Shown here: piece after piece, positions 54,740-63,963 of the stretch
How positions within the stretch are numbered: position 1 is the stretch's first letter
Layout of the letters: every line of letters begins with the position of its first letter
From: Candidatus Gastranaerophilales bacterium
GTDB taxonomy: Bacteria; Cyanobacteriota; Vampirovibrionia; Gastranaerophilales; Gastranaerophilaceae
Direction: 5' to 3'
Assembly (NCBI GenBank): GCA_944323395.1
Contig: CALUSI010000008.1
Coordinates: 34,098-98,097, forward strand
Length of the DNA stretch: 64,000 nt
Position numbers and translations under genes: made by a program
The notes under the pieces: generated by a model
Database searches by the model: none
Seen by the model: only the letters and a program-made list of their open reading frames with translations
What the model was told of the DNA's origin: nothing

Positions 54740-57700
54740 ATGGATACAATAGTACGTAAGAATACAAAAAAATCGTTTGATTTCATCAATGAGCAGGTGA
54801 ATAAAAAATCGATTAATAAATTATTAGCTCAAATATACCTTGAATTTGGCGGTGCTAAGACAGCTACTTTAGCTGATAACCTTAAAAACTTAGGTTATAA
54901 ATATGCAACAAAATCAGGTACTACAATTTCAATTGCAGACCTTTCTGTTCCAGCTGATAAGAAAGAACTTTTAAATGAAGCAGAAAGAGAAATTGAAAAA
55001 TCTACTCACAGATATTTAAAAGGTGATATTACAGAAGTAGAAAGATATACAAAAGTTATTGACACTTGGTCTGAGACAACATCTAAATTAACAGCGAGAG
55101 TTGTTGAAAATTTTGACAGATTAAATCCGGTATATATGATGGCGTTCTCAGGAGCTAGAGGTAACTTATCTCAAGTATCACAGTTGGTTGGTATGAGAGG
55201 TTTGATGGCAGATGCTCAAGGTCAAATTATTGACTTGCCTATTAAATCTAACTTTAAAGAAGGTTTATCAGTAACTGAATATATTATTTCATCATACGGT
55301 GCAAGAAAAGGTCTTGTAGATACTGCGTTAAAAACAGCTGACTCTGGCTATTTGACAAGACGTTTAGTTGACGTAGCACAGGATGTAATTATTCGTGATC
55401 ATGACTGTGGTACTACTCGCGGTATTATGATGAGTGATATTTCTGATGGAGAAAAAGTTGTTGCTCCATTAACAGAAAGATTATTGGGAAGAACAATTGC
55501 TGAAGATATCAAAGATAAAGAAGGAAATGTTGTAATACCTGCAGGTACTACAATTGATAGAGATGATATCAGAAAAATTAAACCTCTTGACTTACATCAG
55601 TTGTTAGTTCGTTCACCATTAACTTGTGAATTGGAATATGGTATTTGCCAAAAATGTTATGGTTGGGCGATGACAACTCAAAAATTAGTTGATATTGGCG
55701 AAGCAATTGGTATTATTGCAGCTCAATCAATTGGTGAACCAGGAACACAGTTGACAATGAGAACATTCCACACCGGTGGTGTATTTAAAGGTGCAGGTGC
55801 AATGAAAGAAATCATTGCTGATGTTGACGGTGTTATTGCGACAAAAATTTTCACTAGAGACTTAAGAACAAGACATGGTGATAATGTTGCCATTACTGTT
55901 CAAGAATCTGATATGGAAGTTAAAACAGGTTCAAAAGTTAAGAAATATCATATTCCTTCAGGTGCTATTCTTTATGTTCATGAAGGTCAAGAAATTAAGA
56001 AAGGCGATAAAATCGCTATTTATGAACCTGCTTCAGGCGGAGACGGAAGCCGTTTGACAGAGAAAGCAACAAAAGATATTACATCTGATTTATCAGGTGA
56101 AATCGTATTTGAAGATTTCGTAGCAGATGAAAAGAAAGACAGACAAGGTAATATTTCAAGAACAGCAAGTAAAAATGGCATTGTTTGGGTTTTAGGCGGC
56201 GATGTTTACAATTTACCCGGCGGTTCAACTATTCTTGTTGAAGATGGTAAAGCTGTAAAAGAAGGCGAAAAATTAGCTGAAATCCATGTTATTTCTGAAC
56301 ACGGCGGTGAAGTTAGACTTGGAGATAACCTTGTTGTAGAAGATGTTAAATTTGACGGAAAGAAGATTAAGAAAATTGTTAAAGGTAAAGAATTGACAAT
56401 TGTAATTGCATCTATTTCTGCTTCAAATGCAACATTTGAACAAACTAAAAAAGAACAAATTTGGACAGTTGATAAAACAGGTGAAAAATATATCGTTAAA
56501 GCTCCGATTGATACAGTTGTTGAAAGCGGTATGATAATTGCCGAGTTAATTGATGAAGAATATACAGTTCCTTCAAGCGGTGAAATCAGATATAACGGTA
56601 TAGAAGTTGATGAAAATCAAATTATTACAAAACCTGGTGAATTGATATTTATTCCTGATGAAATTCATCAAGTAAATAAAGATTCAGCATTAAAAATGGT
56701 AGAGTCAGGTACATTTGTTACAGCTGGTACAGAAGTTGTAAAAGACTTATATGCCCACATAGATGGTATTGTTGAAATAAAAGAATTCAATGATATGATT
56801 CACGAAGTTGTAATAAGACCTGGTGAAATATATAACTTAGGCGGAATCGGCGAATTAAAAGTTGATGAAGGCGAAGTTGTAAAAGCCGGTACTGAAATCG
56901 CTCCAAAAATTAAAGTTAAAGAAGATTCAATTGTTACAATTTTAGACAATGAAAAAGATAATATTGAAATTGATGACTTAGAAGAAGATTTAGGTGTTGT
57001 TGCTTTAGATGAAAAATCTATTTCTAACCAACCTATTCAAATTTTAGTAAGACCTGTTCAAAGATTTAATATTGATACAAAAGATGTATCTATTAAATTT
57101 GAATCAACAGATGAAGCTATTGATTTGGTTCCTGTTACTCAATTACAATATAAAGATGGTGCAAGAGTGAGAAATCTTGATGGTGGTGTATTAACAAGAA
57201 CAAGTTTAGTTCTTCAAATGGATGGATATTTAAGCCACTTGAAAGGTCAAGTTGAATTAGATGCTAACAATAATTTAAAGATTGTTGTACTTGAAAACTT
57301 AATTGTAAGAAGAGAGGTTGAAGGTGCATCTAAGACTGCGGCTTCAATGCAAACAGAATTGCTTGTTAAAGATGGCCAAACAATTGAACCGAGAACACCT
57401 GTTGCAAAAACACAAGTTTTAGCAATAAGTGATGCAGTTGCAAGTATTAAGGATAACAATCAAGATGTAAGAAGATTATTGTTAGTTTCTTCAAGTTCTG
57501 AAACAAAAATTGATTTGAAATCTAAACCAACAGTTAAAAAAGGTGATTTGGTTAAGATGGATAATGTAATTTCTGCTGGTGGAGAAATTTCAGCTGTATC
57601 AGGTTTAGTAGTTGATACAGATAAGAATTCAATTACATTAAGAATTGGTCGTCCATATTTAATCAGCCCCGGTACAATGTTACAGGTAGCTAACGGTTCA

Positions 57701-58591
57701 CTTGTTAACCGTGGTGATATGATTGCTACATTGGTATTCGAAAGACAAAAAACAGGTGATATCGTTCAAGGTTTACCTCGTGTTGAAGAATTACTTGAAG
57801 CAAGAAAACCAAAAGATTCTGCTGTAGTTGCTGAGTATGCAGGTAAAGCTGAAATTGAAATAGAAGATGATGTTCCTCGTTTATTCTTAAATGGTGATTT
57901 AGGAAGACAAGAAGTTAAATATGCTATTGACTCAAATATCATTGTTGCAAACGGACAAGATATTAAAGTCGGTCAACCTTTAACCGGTGGTCCATTAAAT
58001 CCTCATGACGTAATAAGATTAAATGGTGTAGAAGCAGCTCAACAATATCTTGTTGATGAAGTTCAAAGAGTATATCGTTCACAAGGTGTTGAAATTGCTG
58101 ATAAACACGTTGAAGTTATTGTTCGTCAAATGACAAAGAAAGTAAAAATTCTTGAATCAGGAGATACAAAACTTCTTCCGGGTGAATTCTTAGAATTTAA
58201 AGTTGTAGAACAAGAAAATGAAGCAGTAAGAGCTGCCGGTGGTCAAGAAGCAACATACGAAGCTGTTCTTCTTGGTATTACAAAGGCAAGTTTGAATACT
58301 GAAAGCTTTATTTCAGCAGCTTCATTCCAAGAAACAACTAGAATTCTTACAGAAGCAGCAGTTGAAGGAAAACGTGATTTGTTGAGAGGCTTAAAAGAAA
58401 ACGTTATCATTGGTAGATTAATTCCTGCAGGTACAGGTTTCTATCACTTAACAAATGCTTCAGAAGAAAAAGACAGAGAAGCTCAAAAACGTGCAGCTGA
58501 GAAGAACAATGCCAGAAAACCTTCTGCTATTTTAGAAGAAATTGAAGGTATGTTTGGTGCTCCTGAATTAACCGACTATACTATTGAATAG
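54740..58591 (+). CDS. rpoC2: RNA polymerase beta-prime C-terminal part
   Basis: 1283 residues, near the cyanobacterial size. Second zinc site: Cys about 222 (DHDCGTTRGI) with CELEYGICQKC (about 295-305). Trigger-loop region SIGEPGTQLTMRTFHTGG near residue 330 is immediately followed by a long insertion (about residues 350-950) with repeated beta-barrel (SBHM-like) segments, as in the SI3 insertion of cyanobacterial RpoC2. C-terminal GLPRVEELLEARKPKD and FQETTRILTEAAVEGKRD are universal. Ribosome binding site AAAGGTG. Strong terminator follows. Confidence 0.97.
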   Translation: MDTIVRKNTKKSFDFINEQVNKKSINKLLAQIYLEFGGAKTATLADNLKNLGYKYATKSGTTISIADLSVPADKKELLNEAEREIEKSTHRYLKGDITEVERYTKVIDTWSETTSKLTARVVENFDRLNPVYMMAFSGARGNLSQVSQLVGMRGLMADAQGQIIDLPIKSNFKEGLSVTEYIISSYGARKGLVDTALKTADSGYLTRRLVDVAQDVIIRDHDCGTTRGIMMSDISDGEKVVAPLTERLLGRTIAEDIKDKEGNVVIPAGTTIDRDDIRKIKPLDLHQLLVRSPLTCELEYGICQKCYGWAMTTQKLVDIGEAIGIIAAQSIGEPGTQLTMRTFHTGGVFKGAGAMKEIIADVDGVIATKIFTRDLRTRHGDNVAITVQESDMEVKTGSKVKKYHIPSGAILYVHEGQEIKKGDKIAIYEPASGGDGSRLTEKATKDITSDLSGEIVFEDFVADEKKDRQGNISRTASKNGIVWVLGGDVYNLPGGSTILVEDGKAVKEGEKLAEIHVISEHGGEVRLGDNLVVEDVKFDGKKIKKIVKGKELTIVIASISASNATFEQTKKEQIWTVDKTGEKYIVKAPIDTVVESGMIIAELIDEEYTVPSSGEIRYNGIEVDENQIITKPGELIFIPDEIHQVNKDSALKMVESGTFVTAGTEVVKDLYAHIDGIVEIKEFNDMIHEVVIRPGEIYNLGGIGELKVDEGEVVKAGTEIAPKIKVKEDSIVTILDNEKDNIEIDDLEEDLGVVALDEKSISNQPIQILVRPVQRFNIDTKDVSIKFESTDEAIDLVPVTQLQYKDGARVRNLDGGVLTRTSLVLQMDGYLSHLKGQVELDANNNLKIVVLENLIVRREVEGASKTAASMQTELLVKDGQTIEPRTPVAKTQVLAISDAVASIKDNNQDVRRLLLVSSSSETKIDLKSKPTVKKGDLVKMDNVISAGGEISAVSGLVVDTDKNSITLRIGRPYLISPGTMLQVANGSLVNRGDMIATLVFERQKTGDIVQGLPRVEELLEARKPKDSAVVAEYAGKAEIEIEDDVPRLFLNGDLGRQEVKYAIDSNIIVANGQDIKVGQPLTGGPLNPHDVIRLNGVEAAQQYLVDEVQRVYRSQGVEIADKHVEVIVRQMTKKVKILESGDTKLLPGEFLEFKVVEQENEAVRAAGGQEATYEAVLLGITKASLNTESFISAASFQETTRILTEAAVEGKRDLLRGLKENVIIGRLIPAGTGFYHLTNASEEKDREAQKRAAEKNNARKPSAILEEIEGMFGAPELTDYTIE

Positions 58592-58607
58592 TTTCATAGT
58601 TAGATAA

Positions 58608-58648
58608 AAAATAGTAGTAACCACTAAATCAGAGGTTACTACTATTTT
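58608..58648 (+). terminator. Strong terminator after rpoC2
   Basis: 15-bp perfect stem AAAATAGTAGTAACC / GGTTACTACTATTTT with an 11-base loop and flanking A and T runs. Confidence 0.92.
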
Positions 58649-58662
58649 ATTTAGGAATAATT

Positions 58663-59127
58663 ATGAAAAAAGTTCTTTTGGTTTTATTTTTATTTATTGT
58701 TTCTTTTTTAAAAAGTTCTGCGAATGATATTCAAGATGTTCAGTCTTTTTTTAATAGATATGTTGAAGCTGCAAATAGTTATAGTTGTGATTATTTTGAC
58801 TATTATAGTAATGATGCCAAAATTTTTCGTGTTGTTGAAAAGCCTGACGGCAGCAAACAATCTGTAAATATTCCTTTTGAAAGATATAAAATTGAAGCAA
58901 AAAAGTCCAGTAAGCTTGCTCGATTAAGACAATATAAAAATAAATACTTCAATGTTAAGATACTTCCGCATGGTAAAGATTATAAAATTGTAGCAATGAG
59001 AATGCCATCTACAAGTGACTATAAAATCCCTGCTTATTTTATAGTTGGCAAAGACTACAATGGTGATTGGAAAATAAAAGAAGAATCAATGAATACTCGT
59101 GTACAGAGATTCTTAAAAGAAAGTTAA
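58663..59127 (+). CDS. Exported NTF2-like protein, 154 aa
   Basis: Signal peptide [20 protein letters not shown]. The mature part (about 130 residues) starts with a helix [18 protein letters not shown] and continues with curved-strand-like segments ending [17 protein letters not shown], the pattern of NTF2/SnoaL-like domains. Catalytic function not evident. It starts 15 bases after the rpoC2 terminator and ends 3-prime to 3-prime with panD, overlapping by 4 bases. Confidence 0.75.
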   Translation: MKKVLLVLFLFIVSFLKSSANDIQDVQSFFNRYVEAANSYSCDYFDYYSNDAKIFRVVEKPDGSKQSVNIPFERYKIEAKKSSKLARLRQYKNKYFNVKILPHGKDYKIVAMRMPSTSDYKIPAYFIVGKDYNGDWKIKEESMNTRVQRFLKES

Positions 59128-59471
59128 ACTGCTTCATTATTGTCATTAATTTGGACAATTGTAGGTTTAAAAGTTTTAGCTTCTTCTTTTGTCATCATTG
59201 CGTATGCACAAATAATTATTTTGTCGCCAATTTGTGCTTTTCTTGCAGCAGCACCATTTAGACAAAAGTCTTTATTTCCTCTTTTTCCTGCAATAATATA
59301 TGTTTGAAATCTCTCGCCATTATTAATATTAAGGATGTCTACTTTTTGTCCTTCCGAAAGATTTGCTTCATCTAAAATATTTTCGTCTATAGTAATTGAA
59401 CCTACATAATTTAAGTTCGCATCTGTTACAGTTGCTCTATGTATTTTTGCGTATAAAAACTCTAATAACAT
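59124..59471 (-). CDS. panD: Aspartate 1-decarboxylase
   Basis: Makes beta-alanine for pantothenate and CoA. Pyruvoyl enzyme: self-cleaves at Gly24-Ser25 in NYVGSITID; the catalytic Tyr and Arg segments ([34 protein letters not shown] in part) are present. 115 residues, slightly short versus 126 but complete. Confidence 0.97.
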   Translation of the reverse strand: MLLEFLYAKIHRATVTDANLNYVGSITIDENILDEANLSEGQKVDILNINNGERFQTYIIAGKRGNKDFCLNGAAARKAQIGDKIIICAYAMMTKEEAKTFKPTIVQINDNNEAV

Positions 59472-59527
59472 AATCTAAATTCCTATGTCTTAATTTTACC
59501 AAAAACAAATAAAAAGGATAACATTAA

Positions 59528-60274
59528 TTATTTTTTATTATCTTTTGAAAGTTTTTTCAGATAATTTTTTACTTGTTGAATTTGTTTTGGTTTAAGGTAT
59601 TTGAATTGTCCTTTTTTTAGTCCTTGTAAATCAATTGGACCCATACTTAGTCTTTTAAGTGAGATGACAGGGTGTCCAATATAATCCAGCATTTTTCTAA
59701 TTTGTCTGTTTAAGCCTTGGTATAGCACTATTTCTAAAACTGTATTTTTACCTTCAAAGTCTATAATTCTGGAGTCAGCATATGCAATTTTGTCTTTTTC
59801 TATTTCTATACCTTTTGCCATTATTTCTAAATCATTAAGATTCAACTTTCCTTGAGCTGTAACTCTATATACTTTTGGTACTTTTATGGATGGATGGGCT
59901 AAATCATTTATAAAATCCCCGTCATTTGTTAAAATTAATAATCCTGTAGAATCTTTATCTAATCTGCCTACGGGTTTTAAGTTTTGAACTTCTTCAGGAA
60001 GAATATCATAAATTGTTTTTCTTCCTTTTTCGTCGTCCATTGTAGTGATATATCCTGCAGGTTTATAGTAACGAATATATGTTAAAGTTTCAGGTTTTAT
60101 AATTTTATTTTCTATAGTAATTTTATCTTTTGTGCTGACCATAAAACCAAGTTCTGAAACGATTTCTCCATTTACACGAACTTTTCCTGCTTCAATATAT
60201 TCATCAGCTTTTCTTCTTGAACAATATCCGCAGGCGGCTATATATTTATTTAATCTTACTTTTGAATTTTTCAT
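59528..60274 (-). CDS. rluB: 23S rRNA pseudouridine synthase, RluB/RsuA family
   Basis: 248 residues. N-terminal S4 RNA-binding domain (VRLNKYIAACGYCSRRKADEYI, given in part), then the catalytic aspartate in VGRLDKDSTGLLILTNDG, and C-terminal GLNRQIRKMLDYIGHPVISLKRLSMG-type region. Length and motifs fit RluB/RluE/RsuA; which uridine it modifies cannot be told with certainty, RluB (23S U2605) being most common for this size. Confidence 0.9.
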   Translation of the reverse strand: MKNSKVRLNKYIAACGYCSRRKADEYIEAGKVRVNGEIVSELGFMVSTKDKITIENKIIKPETLTYIRYYKPAGYITTMDDEKGRKTIYDILPEEVQNLKPVGRLDKDSTGLLILTNDGDFINDLAHPSIKVPKVYRVTAQGKLNLNDLEIMAKGIEIEKDKIAYADSRIIDFEGKNTVLEIVLYQGLNRQIRKMLDYIGHPVISLKRLSMGPIDLQGLKKGQFKYLKPKQIQQVKNYLKKLSKDNKK

Positions 60275-60391
60275 ATTAATATGATACTAAAATAGAAATG
60301 AAAATAAAACAAATTGTAATTTTTTTATTAATAATTTGAAAGTAGTATCTAAAAAATATAAAATTATCTATGTTTAGAGGATATTTGTTTT

Positions 60392-61012
60392 ATGAAAAAT
60401 AAGAAATTATATATTGTATTTTTAGTTAGTTTAAGTATATTTTTATTTTTGGCTTTTATAGTATATAAACATAATTATATTTCAAACTATGAGTTAAAAA
60501 TAATTAATTTTATTCAGAAAAATTTAGCTGCAATTCCATTAAAAGTTCCTGTTTTTATTACTGATTTAGCATATGGAATTATAAGAAATTATATAGTATG
60601 GATAGTTGCTTTGATATTTTTAATATGTAAAAAGTATAAGGATTTTATTGTTTTTCTTTTAGCTCTTCCTATCACTCAATATTTATATTCTTATATAAAA
60701 ATAATAATAGCAAGACCGAGACCGCCTATAGAAATGCGTTTGATTGAAGTTAAACATTATAGTTTCCCCTCGGGGCACAGTATAATGAGTATGGTTTTAT
60801 ATGGTTTGTTAATTTATTTTGTTTATAAATATGTTAAAAATCAAATTTTGAAAATTGCATTAATTTCTGTTTTGTCTATATTGATTATTGCTATAGGATT
60901 TTCAAGAGTTTGGCTTGGAGTTCATTTCCCTACTGATATAATAGGCGGATTTGCTCTGGGTATTTGTTGTTTGTGCTTGTTTATATATATAGATAATTTT
61001 AAATTTAAATAA
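60392..61012 (+). CDS. PAP2-family membrane phosphatase
   Basis: 206 residues with about five or six hydrophobic segments. The three phosphatase signatures are KIIIARPRPP (KxxxxxxRP), PSGHS, and SRVWLGVHFPTD (SRxxxxxHxxxD). Probably dephosphorylates undecaprenyl diphosphate or phosphatidylglycerol phosphate in the inner membrane. Standalone. Confidence 0.92.
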   Translation: MKNKKLYIVFLVSLSIFLFLAFIVYKHNYISNYELKIINFIQKNLAAIPLKVPVFITDLAYGIIRNYIVWIVALIFLICKKYKDFIVFLLALPITQYLYSYIKIIIARPRPPIEMRLIEVKHYSFPSGHSIMSMVLYGLLIYFVYKYVKNQILKIALISVLSILIIAIGFSRVWLGVHFPTDIIGGFALGICCLCLFIYIDNFKFK

Positions 61013-61042
61013 TTTTTACTGTAATTTATATAGTATGTAGGT

Positions 61043-61108
61043 TTGGGTTTAATTCAACAGAAAAAATAAAACAAAATCAAAGATTTTGGAAAAAGTAGTC
61101 AAACCCAA
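61043..61108 (-). repeat. 66-bp inverted-repeat-bounded element, copy 1
   Basis: Bounded by TTGGGTTT and AAACCCAA, 66 bases. Read on the minus strand it begins TTGGGTTTGACTACTTTTTC and shares about 35 of its first 38 bases with the plus-strand copy at 63668-63733; the rest has diverged. It starts 33 bases after the stop of the minus-strand gene ending at 61141, in the same sense. Confidence 0.7.
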
Positions 61109-61140
61109 CTTATGGGCTTTCATAACAATTTGCCGACTTT

Positions 61141-61416
61141 TTAATGTTCATGTTTTTTGTTTTGTTTGACTATATTAAAATCGCACATTTTCTTTTCTGT
61201 ATACCATTTATAACCGTATTTTTCGCAGTTTTCTTTATTTATTTTTAATAATCCGTGTTCAGTATTTATTTCTAATCCTTCTTCACATATATTATTATCA
61301 AGACAATAATCTTTTTTATCATTTAATATAAATACAAAATAAATACACTCAATTATAAACAATATACCCAAAAACATTAATATACCTTTTATAAATTTAA
61401 TTATATTTTTAGACAT
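61141..61416 (-). CDS. Small membrane-anchored protein, 91 aa, four cysteines
   Basis: Unrecognised. One N-terminal hydrophobic segment (FIKGILMFLGILFIIECIYFVF, about residues 8-29, given in part as signal anchor), then a short exported-looking domain with cysteines at about 38, 44, 59 and 73: YCLDNNICEEGLEINTE and ENCEKYGYKW. The paired cysteines suggest disulfides in the periplasm. Similar short CLDxxICxEGL proteins occur scattered in other bacteria; function unknown to me. Accessory-looking region. Confidence 0.7.
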   Translation of the reverse strand: MSKNIIKFIKGILMFLGILFIIECIYFVFILNDKKDYCLDNNICEEGLEINTEHGLLKINKENCEKYGYKWYTEKKMCDFNIVKQNKKHEH

Positions 61417-61569
61417 TTAATATTTATCTCCAAGTTCGTTTGGTCTGTATTTATTTACTAATATTCTACAACTTGTATTTTTATTTTGTAAATCCTGAAT
61501 TCATCCATAATTGTTTGCATATTGATTACTATAATTTATATAGAATGATATAATAAGCAAGGGGTATTA

Positions 61570-62103
61570 ATGAGAAAAGCTGTTTTAATCTTATTATTTT
61601 TTATTTGTATTACTTTTACATATTATAATCAAGCAAATGCTGAAAATATAAAAAATTATATTTATAAATATAATAAAGAAGAAATTGAATCTTGTATGAA
61701 TACAGGATTATCCCAACAGAAGTGTAAAAATGCTTTAAACTACTATTATAAGCAAAAAACTATAATCACAAAACAAGAAGAAGATACTCAAGAATGTTTA
61801 GATAATGGAATTACAATGCAAAATTGTAATTATAAAGCTATCGAGAAATACGAAGCTGAACTCACAAATATAATTAATAATTATGAAAAAATTCTTCCGA
61901 AAGAACAATATAGTTTATTATTGCTATCACAAAGCTCTTGGGAAAAATATTATAATAACAATATAGATTTTCAAAATGGAATGAAAAACTCAAAGAAAAG
62001 TACGATTTCCAATACTATATTTTCCGGTCAAATAGTTAATTGCTTAAAAAATCGTATTGAAGAATTATTGAGCGGGTATTATTCATTTATTACTCTTGAA
62101 TAA
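61570..62103 (+). CDS. LprI-family (DUF1311) exported protein
   Basis: Signal peptide MRKAVLILLFFICITFTYYNQANA. The second half (about residues 75-175) shows the LprI pattern: ECLDNGITMQNCNYKA..., then a helix with L-x-x-I/Y spacing, the LLLSQSSWEKYYN segment (the Q-x-x-W-x-x-Y core), and a late cysteine in GQIVNCLKNRIEEL. Members include lysozyme inhibitors, but many have no known role. Four cysteines could form two disulfides. Ribosome binding site AAGGGG. A 66-bp repeat starts 15 bases after its stop. Confidence 0.72.
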   Translation: MRKAVLILLFFICITFTYYNQANAENIKNYIYKYNKEEIESCMNTGLSQQKCKNALNYYYKQKTIITKQEEDTQECLDNGITMQNCNYKAIEKYEAELTNIINNYEKILPKEQYSLLLLSQSSWEKYYNNNIDFQNGMKNSKKSTISNTIFSGQIVNCLKNRIEELLSGYYSFITLE

Positions 62104-62117
62104 TACTAATATTTAGG

Positions 62118-62183
62118 TTTGTTTTGACTGCTTTTTCCAAAATCTTTGACTTTGTGAAAAATGTCTGGTTTCCCATAACCCAA
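62118..62183 (+). repeat. 66-bp element, copy 2
   Basis: Same length and position in the unit as the copy at 63668-63733, offset exactly 1550. Its left end is degenerate (TTTGTTTT in place of TTGGGTTT); the right end AACCCAA is intact. Inner sequence GACTGCTTTTTCC is the same. It lies 15 bases after the stop of the LprI-like gene in sense orientation. Confidence 0.75.
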
Positions 62184-62372
62184 TAGAAACAATATGATAA
62201 TAATGAGAAATGTTTCAACAAGCTAAAAAAGTGGAATATAAACTAAATATTACTTTTATAATAAATAGGAAAATTTAATGACTGACGAGAATAAGAATAT
62301 AGAAAATAATCAAGAAGAAAAGCAAAATAGACAAGAATGCAATAAAAGCTGGTGGACAAGTTCTTTGGTTAA
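62118..62372 (+). repeat. Direct repeat, first copy (element + upstream region + gene start)
   Basis: About 255 bases repeated at 63668-63923 with roughly 90 percent identity and small indels. It covers the 66-bp element, the non-coding leader of the 453-residue gene, and its first 30 or so codons (MTDENKNIENNQEE...). Points to a recent tandem duplication of a gene unit. Confidence 0.85.
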
Positions 62373-63639
62373 AAACAAACATATTGTTTATTTGTTTTCA
62401 ATTATTTTTTTTATAATTTTCCTTTTGTTAATTTATTTCTTATACATAATTAACTTAAAACAAATGAAACATGAGAGACCTGCAGAACTCGAAAAAACAG
62501 GACTTCACTATATTGGCACATTAAATCATAGTGGAAGTGAAATTTATCCATTGCAATATGGTTACAATATATTATTTCTTATTAGTAAATATAAAGGTTA
62601 TGCATATATTCTGGATCTTGAAAAAAATAATTTAAATCGGGTTAAGATCGCAGATGAATTTGAGCTTACTAATGCAAAGATTTTTGATGATGAAATTATC
62701 TTTTGTACAAAAAAAGAGCTAAAAAGATATAAGATAAATTCTAATAAACTTGGGAAATTAACAACTTTTAATCTTGATGGTATTCAAAAAGATTCTAATA
62801 CTTTAGAAAAAGAAAAAAACTTTAGTTTTAAGGTAAATATGATGGATTCTATATCAACTCATACCACTAATGATTTAGGTTTAATTATTGAGCATTTAAA
62901 GGATGATAATTTTCTCTTATGTACCGGAGTCGTTTTGAAAGAAAGTCCTTTAGAGTGTTGGAATATCAATTTTTCAAATAAAAAATACAAAAAGAACATG
63001 TCCGTAATAAATTTAAACGAAATAGAAGAATTTATTAACAAAGTAAGGATATCACAATTTTTGCGAATTAATGATAATAAAATATTATATTTTACAAATT
63101 CAGATGACTTGCGTGGTTTTCAGATAAATAAAATTCTAATTCAGGAATTTAATATAAAACAAAATAAATTTGAGAATTACGTTAGTTTTAATAAAAAAAA
63201 TAATTATTTTGATAATTCTATAAATGCTAATAATGATGTCATTTTAATACCAAGCTATTCAAGACATTTTTTAGGACCAAAAAGTTTCAGTTATGATAAA
63301 TTTCGTCGAGTTAATACTTTTACAGGAAGAAGAAGCATAGAAAACGAAGGTGGTTATAATTTAGATATATATTCATATAAACAGAATAAAATTATAGAAA
63401 CACATTCATTTGACCATTATGTATACTTCAAACCACTAAATAAAGACATCTTAATTTCAAATGATTTAGAATATGAATTTAAAATCAACGAGAAAAAACT
63501 TGCAAAAGTAAACTATAACATAAATATACCAAACTCAAAAGATGATTATTTTATATTTCCTGTCTATCCTAACAGATTATTTTTTATAGAAAAAAAATCG
63601 AAAAATAATAAATACAAAATGTTTCTTTATAAGTTTTAA
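62278..63639 (+). CDS. Membrane-anchored protein, 453 aa, unknown
   Basis: Unrecognised. The N-terminal 30 residues are polar (MTDENKNIENNQEEKQN...WW). One hydrophobic anchor (HIVYLFSIIFFIIFLLLIYF, about 36-55) places the remaining 390 residues outside the cytoplasm or facing it from the membrane. The large domain has strand-like repeats (YKGYAYILDLEKNNLNRV, IIFCTKKELKRYK), suggesting a beta-propeller-like fold, with Asn/Lys richness throughout. Ribosome binding site AGGAAAATTTA. A second, truncated copy of its start lies at 63829. Confidence 0.75.
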   Translation: MTDENKNIENNQEEKQNRQECNKSWWTSSLVKNKHIVYLFSIIFFIIFLLLIYFLYIINLKQMKHERPAELEKTGLHYIGTLNHSGSEIYPLQYGYNILFLISKYKGYAYILDLEKNNLNRVKIADEFELTNAKIFDDEIIFCTKKELKRYKINSNKLGKLTTFNLDGIQKDSNTLEKEKNFSFKVNMMDSISTHTTNDLGLIIEHLKDDNFLLCTGVVLKESPLECWNINFSNKKYKKNMSVINLNEIEEFINKVRISQFLRINDNKILYFTNSDDLRGFQINKILIQEFNIKQNKFENYVSFNKKNNYFDNSINANNDVILIPSYSRHFLGPKSFSYDKFRRVNTFTGRRSIENEGGYNLDIYSYKQNKIIETHSFDHYVYFKPLNKDILISNDLEYEFKINEKKLAKVNYNINIPNSKDDYFIFPVYPNRLFFIEKKSKNNKYKMFLYKF

Positions 63640-63667
63640 CACAAATTTGTAGCAAGGAATCTGTAGG

Positions 63668-63733
63668 TTGGGTTTGACTGCTTTTTCCAAAATCTTTGAC
63701 TTTGTGAAAAATGTCTGGATTCCCATAACCCAA
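63668..63733 (+). repeat. 66-bp inverted-repeat-bounded element, copy 3
   Basis: TTGGGTT at 63668-63674 and AACCCAA at 63727-63733 bound 66 bases. Inside, GACTGCTTTTTC can pair imperfectly with GAAAAATGTC, so the element could fold into a bulged hairpin. It starts 29 bases after the stop of the 453-residue gene. Confidence 0.75.
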
Positions 63734-63923
63734 TAGAAACAATATGATAATAATGAGAAATGTTTCAACAAAATATAAACAGGGAATATAAACAAAATAT
63801 TACTTTGTTAAAATAAATAGGAAATTTAATGACAGACGAGAATAAGAATATAGAAAATAATCAAGAAGAAAATCAAAATAAACCAGAAGGCAATAAAAGT
63901 TGGTGGAAAAATTGTTGGGTTAA
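63668..63923 (+). repeat. Direct repeat, second copy
   Basis: Counterpart of 62118-62372. Identity ends sharply after GGTTAA at 63923, exactly where an insertion-sequence-like end begins. Confidence 0.85.
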
Positions 63924-63963
63924 TGATCTGTACCCATTAAATAGGACTATTTTGGTAGGATAA
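63829..63963 (+). pseudogene. Truncated second copy of the 453-aa gene
   Basis: ATG at 63829, stop at 63963: 44 codons. The first 31 residues (MTDENKNIENNQEE...NKSWW) match the N-terminus of the gene at 62278. After residue 31 the sequence is unrelated and soon stops, so the copy lost its membrane anchor and body. The break coincides with TGATCTGTACCC, which looks like a transposon end, so the paralogue was probably interrupted; its remainder could lie beyond the window. Confidence 0.6.

Noticed and set aside
61043..63733. Integron attC-like sites: gene plus 66-bp inverted-repeat element resembles cassettes.
   Set aside because: The end motifs are inside out: attC begins RYYYAAC and ends GTTRRRY, while these begin GTTGGGT/TTGGGTT and end AACCCAA. 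No integrase is visible.
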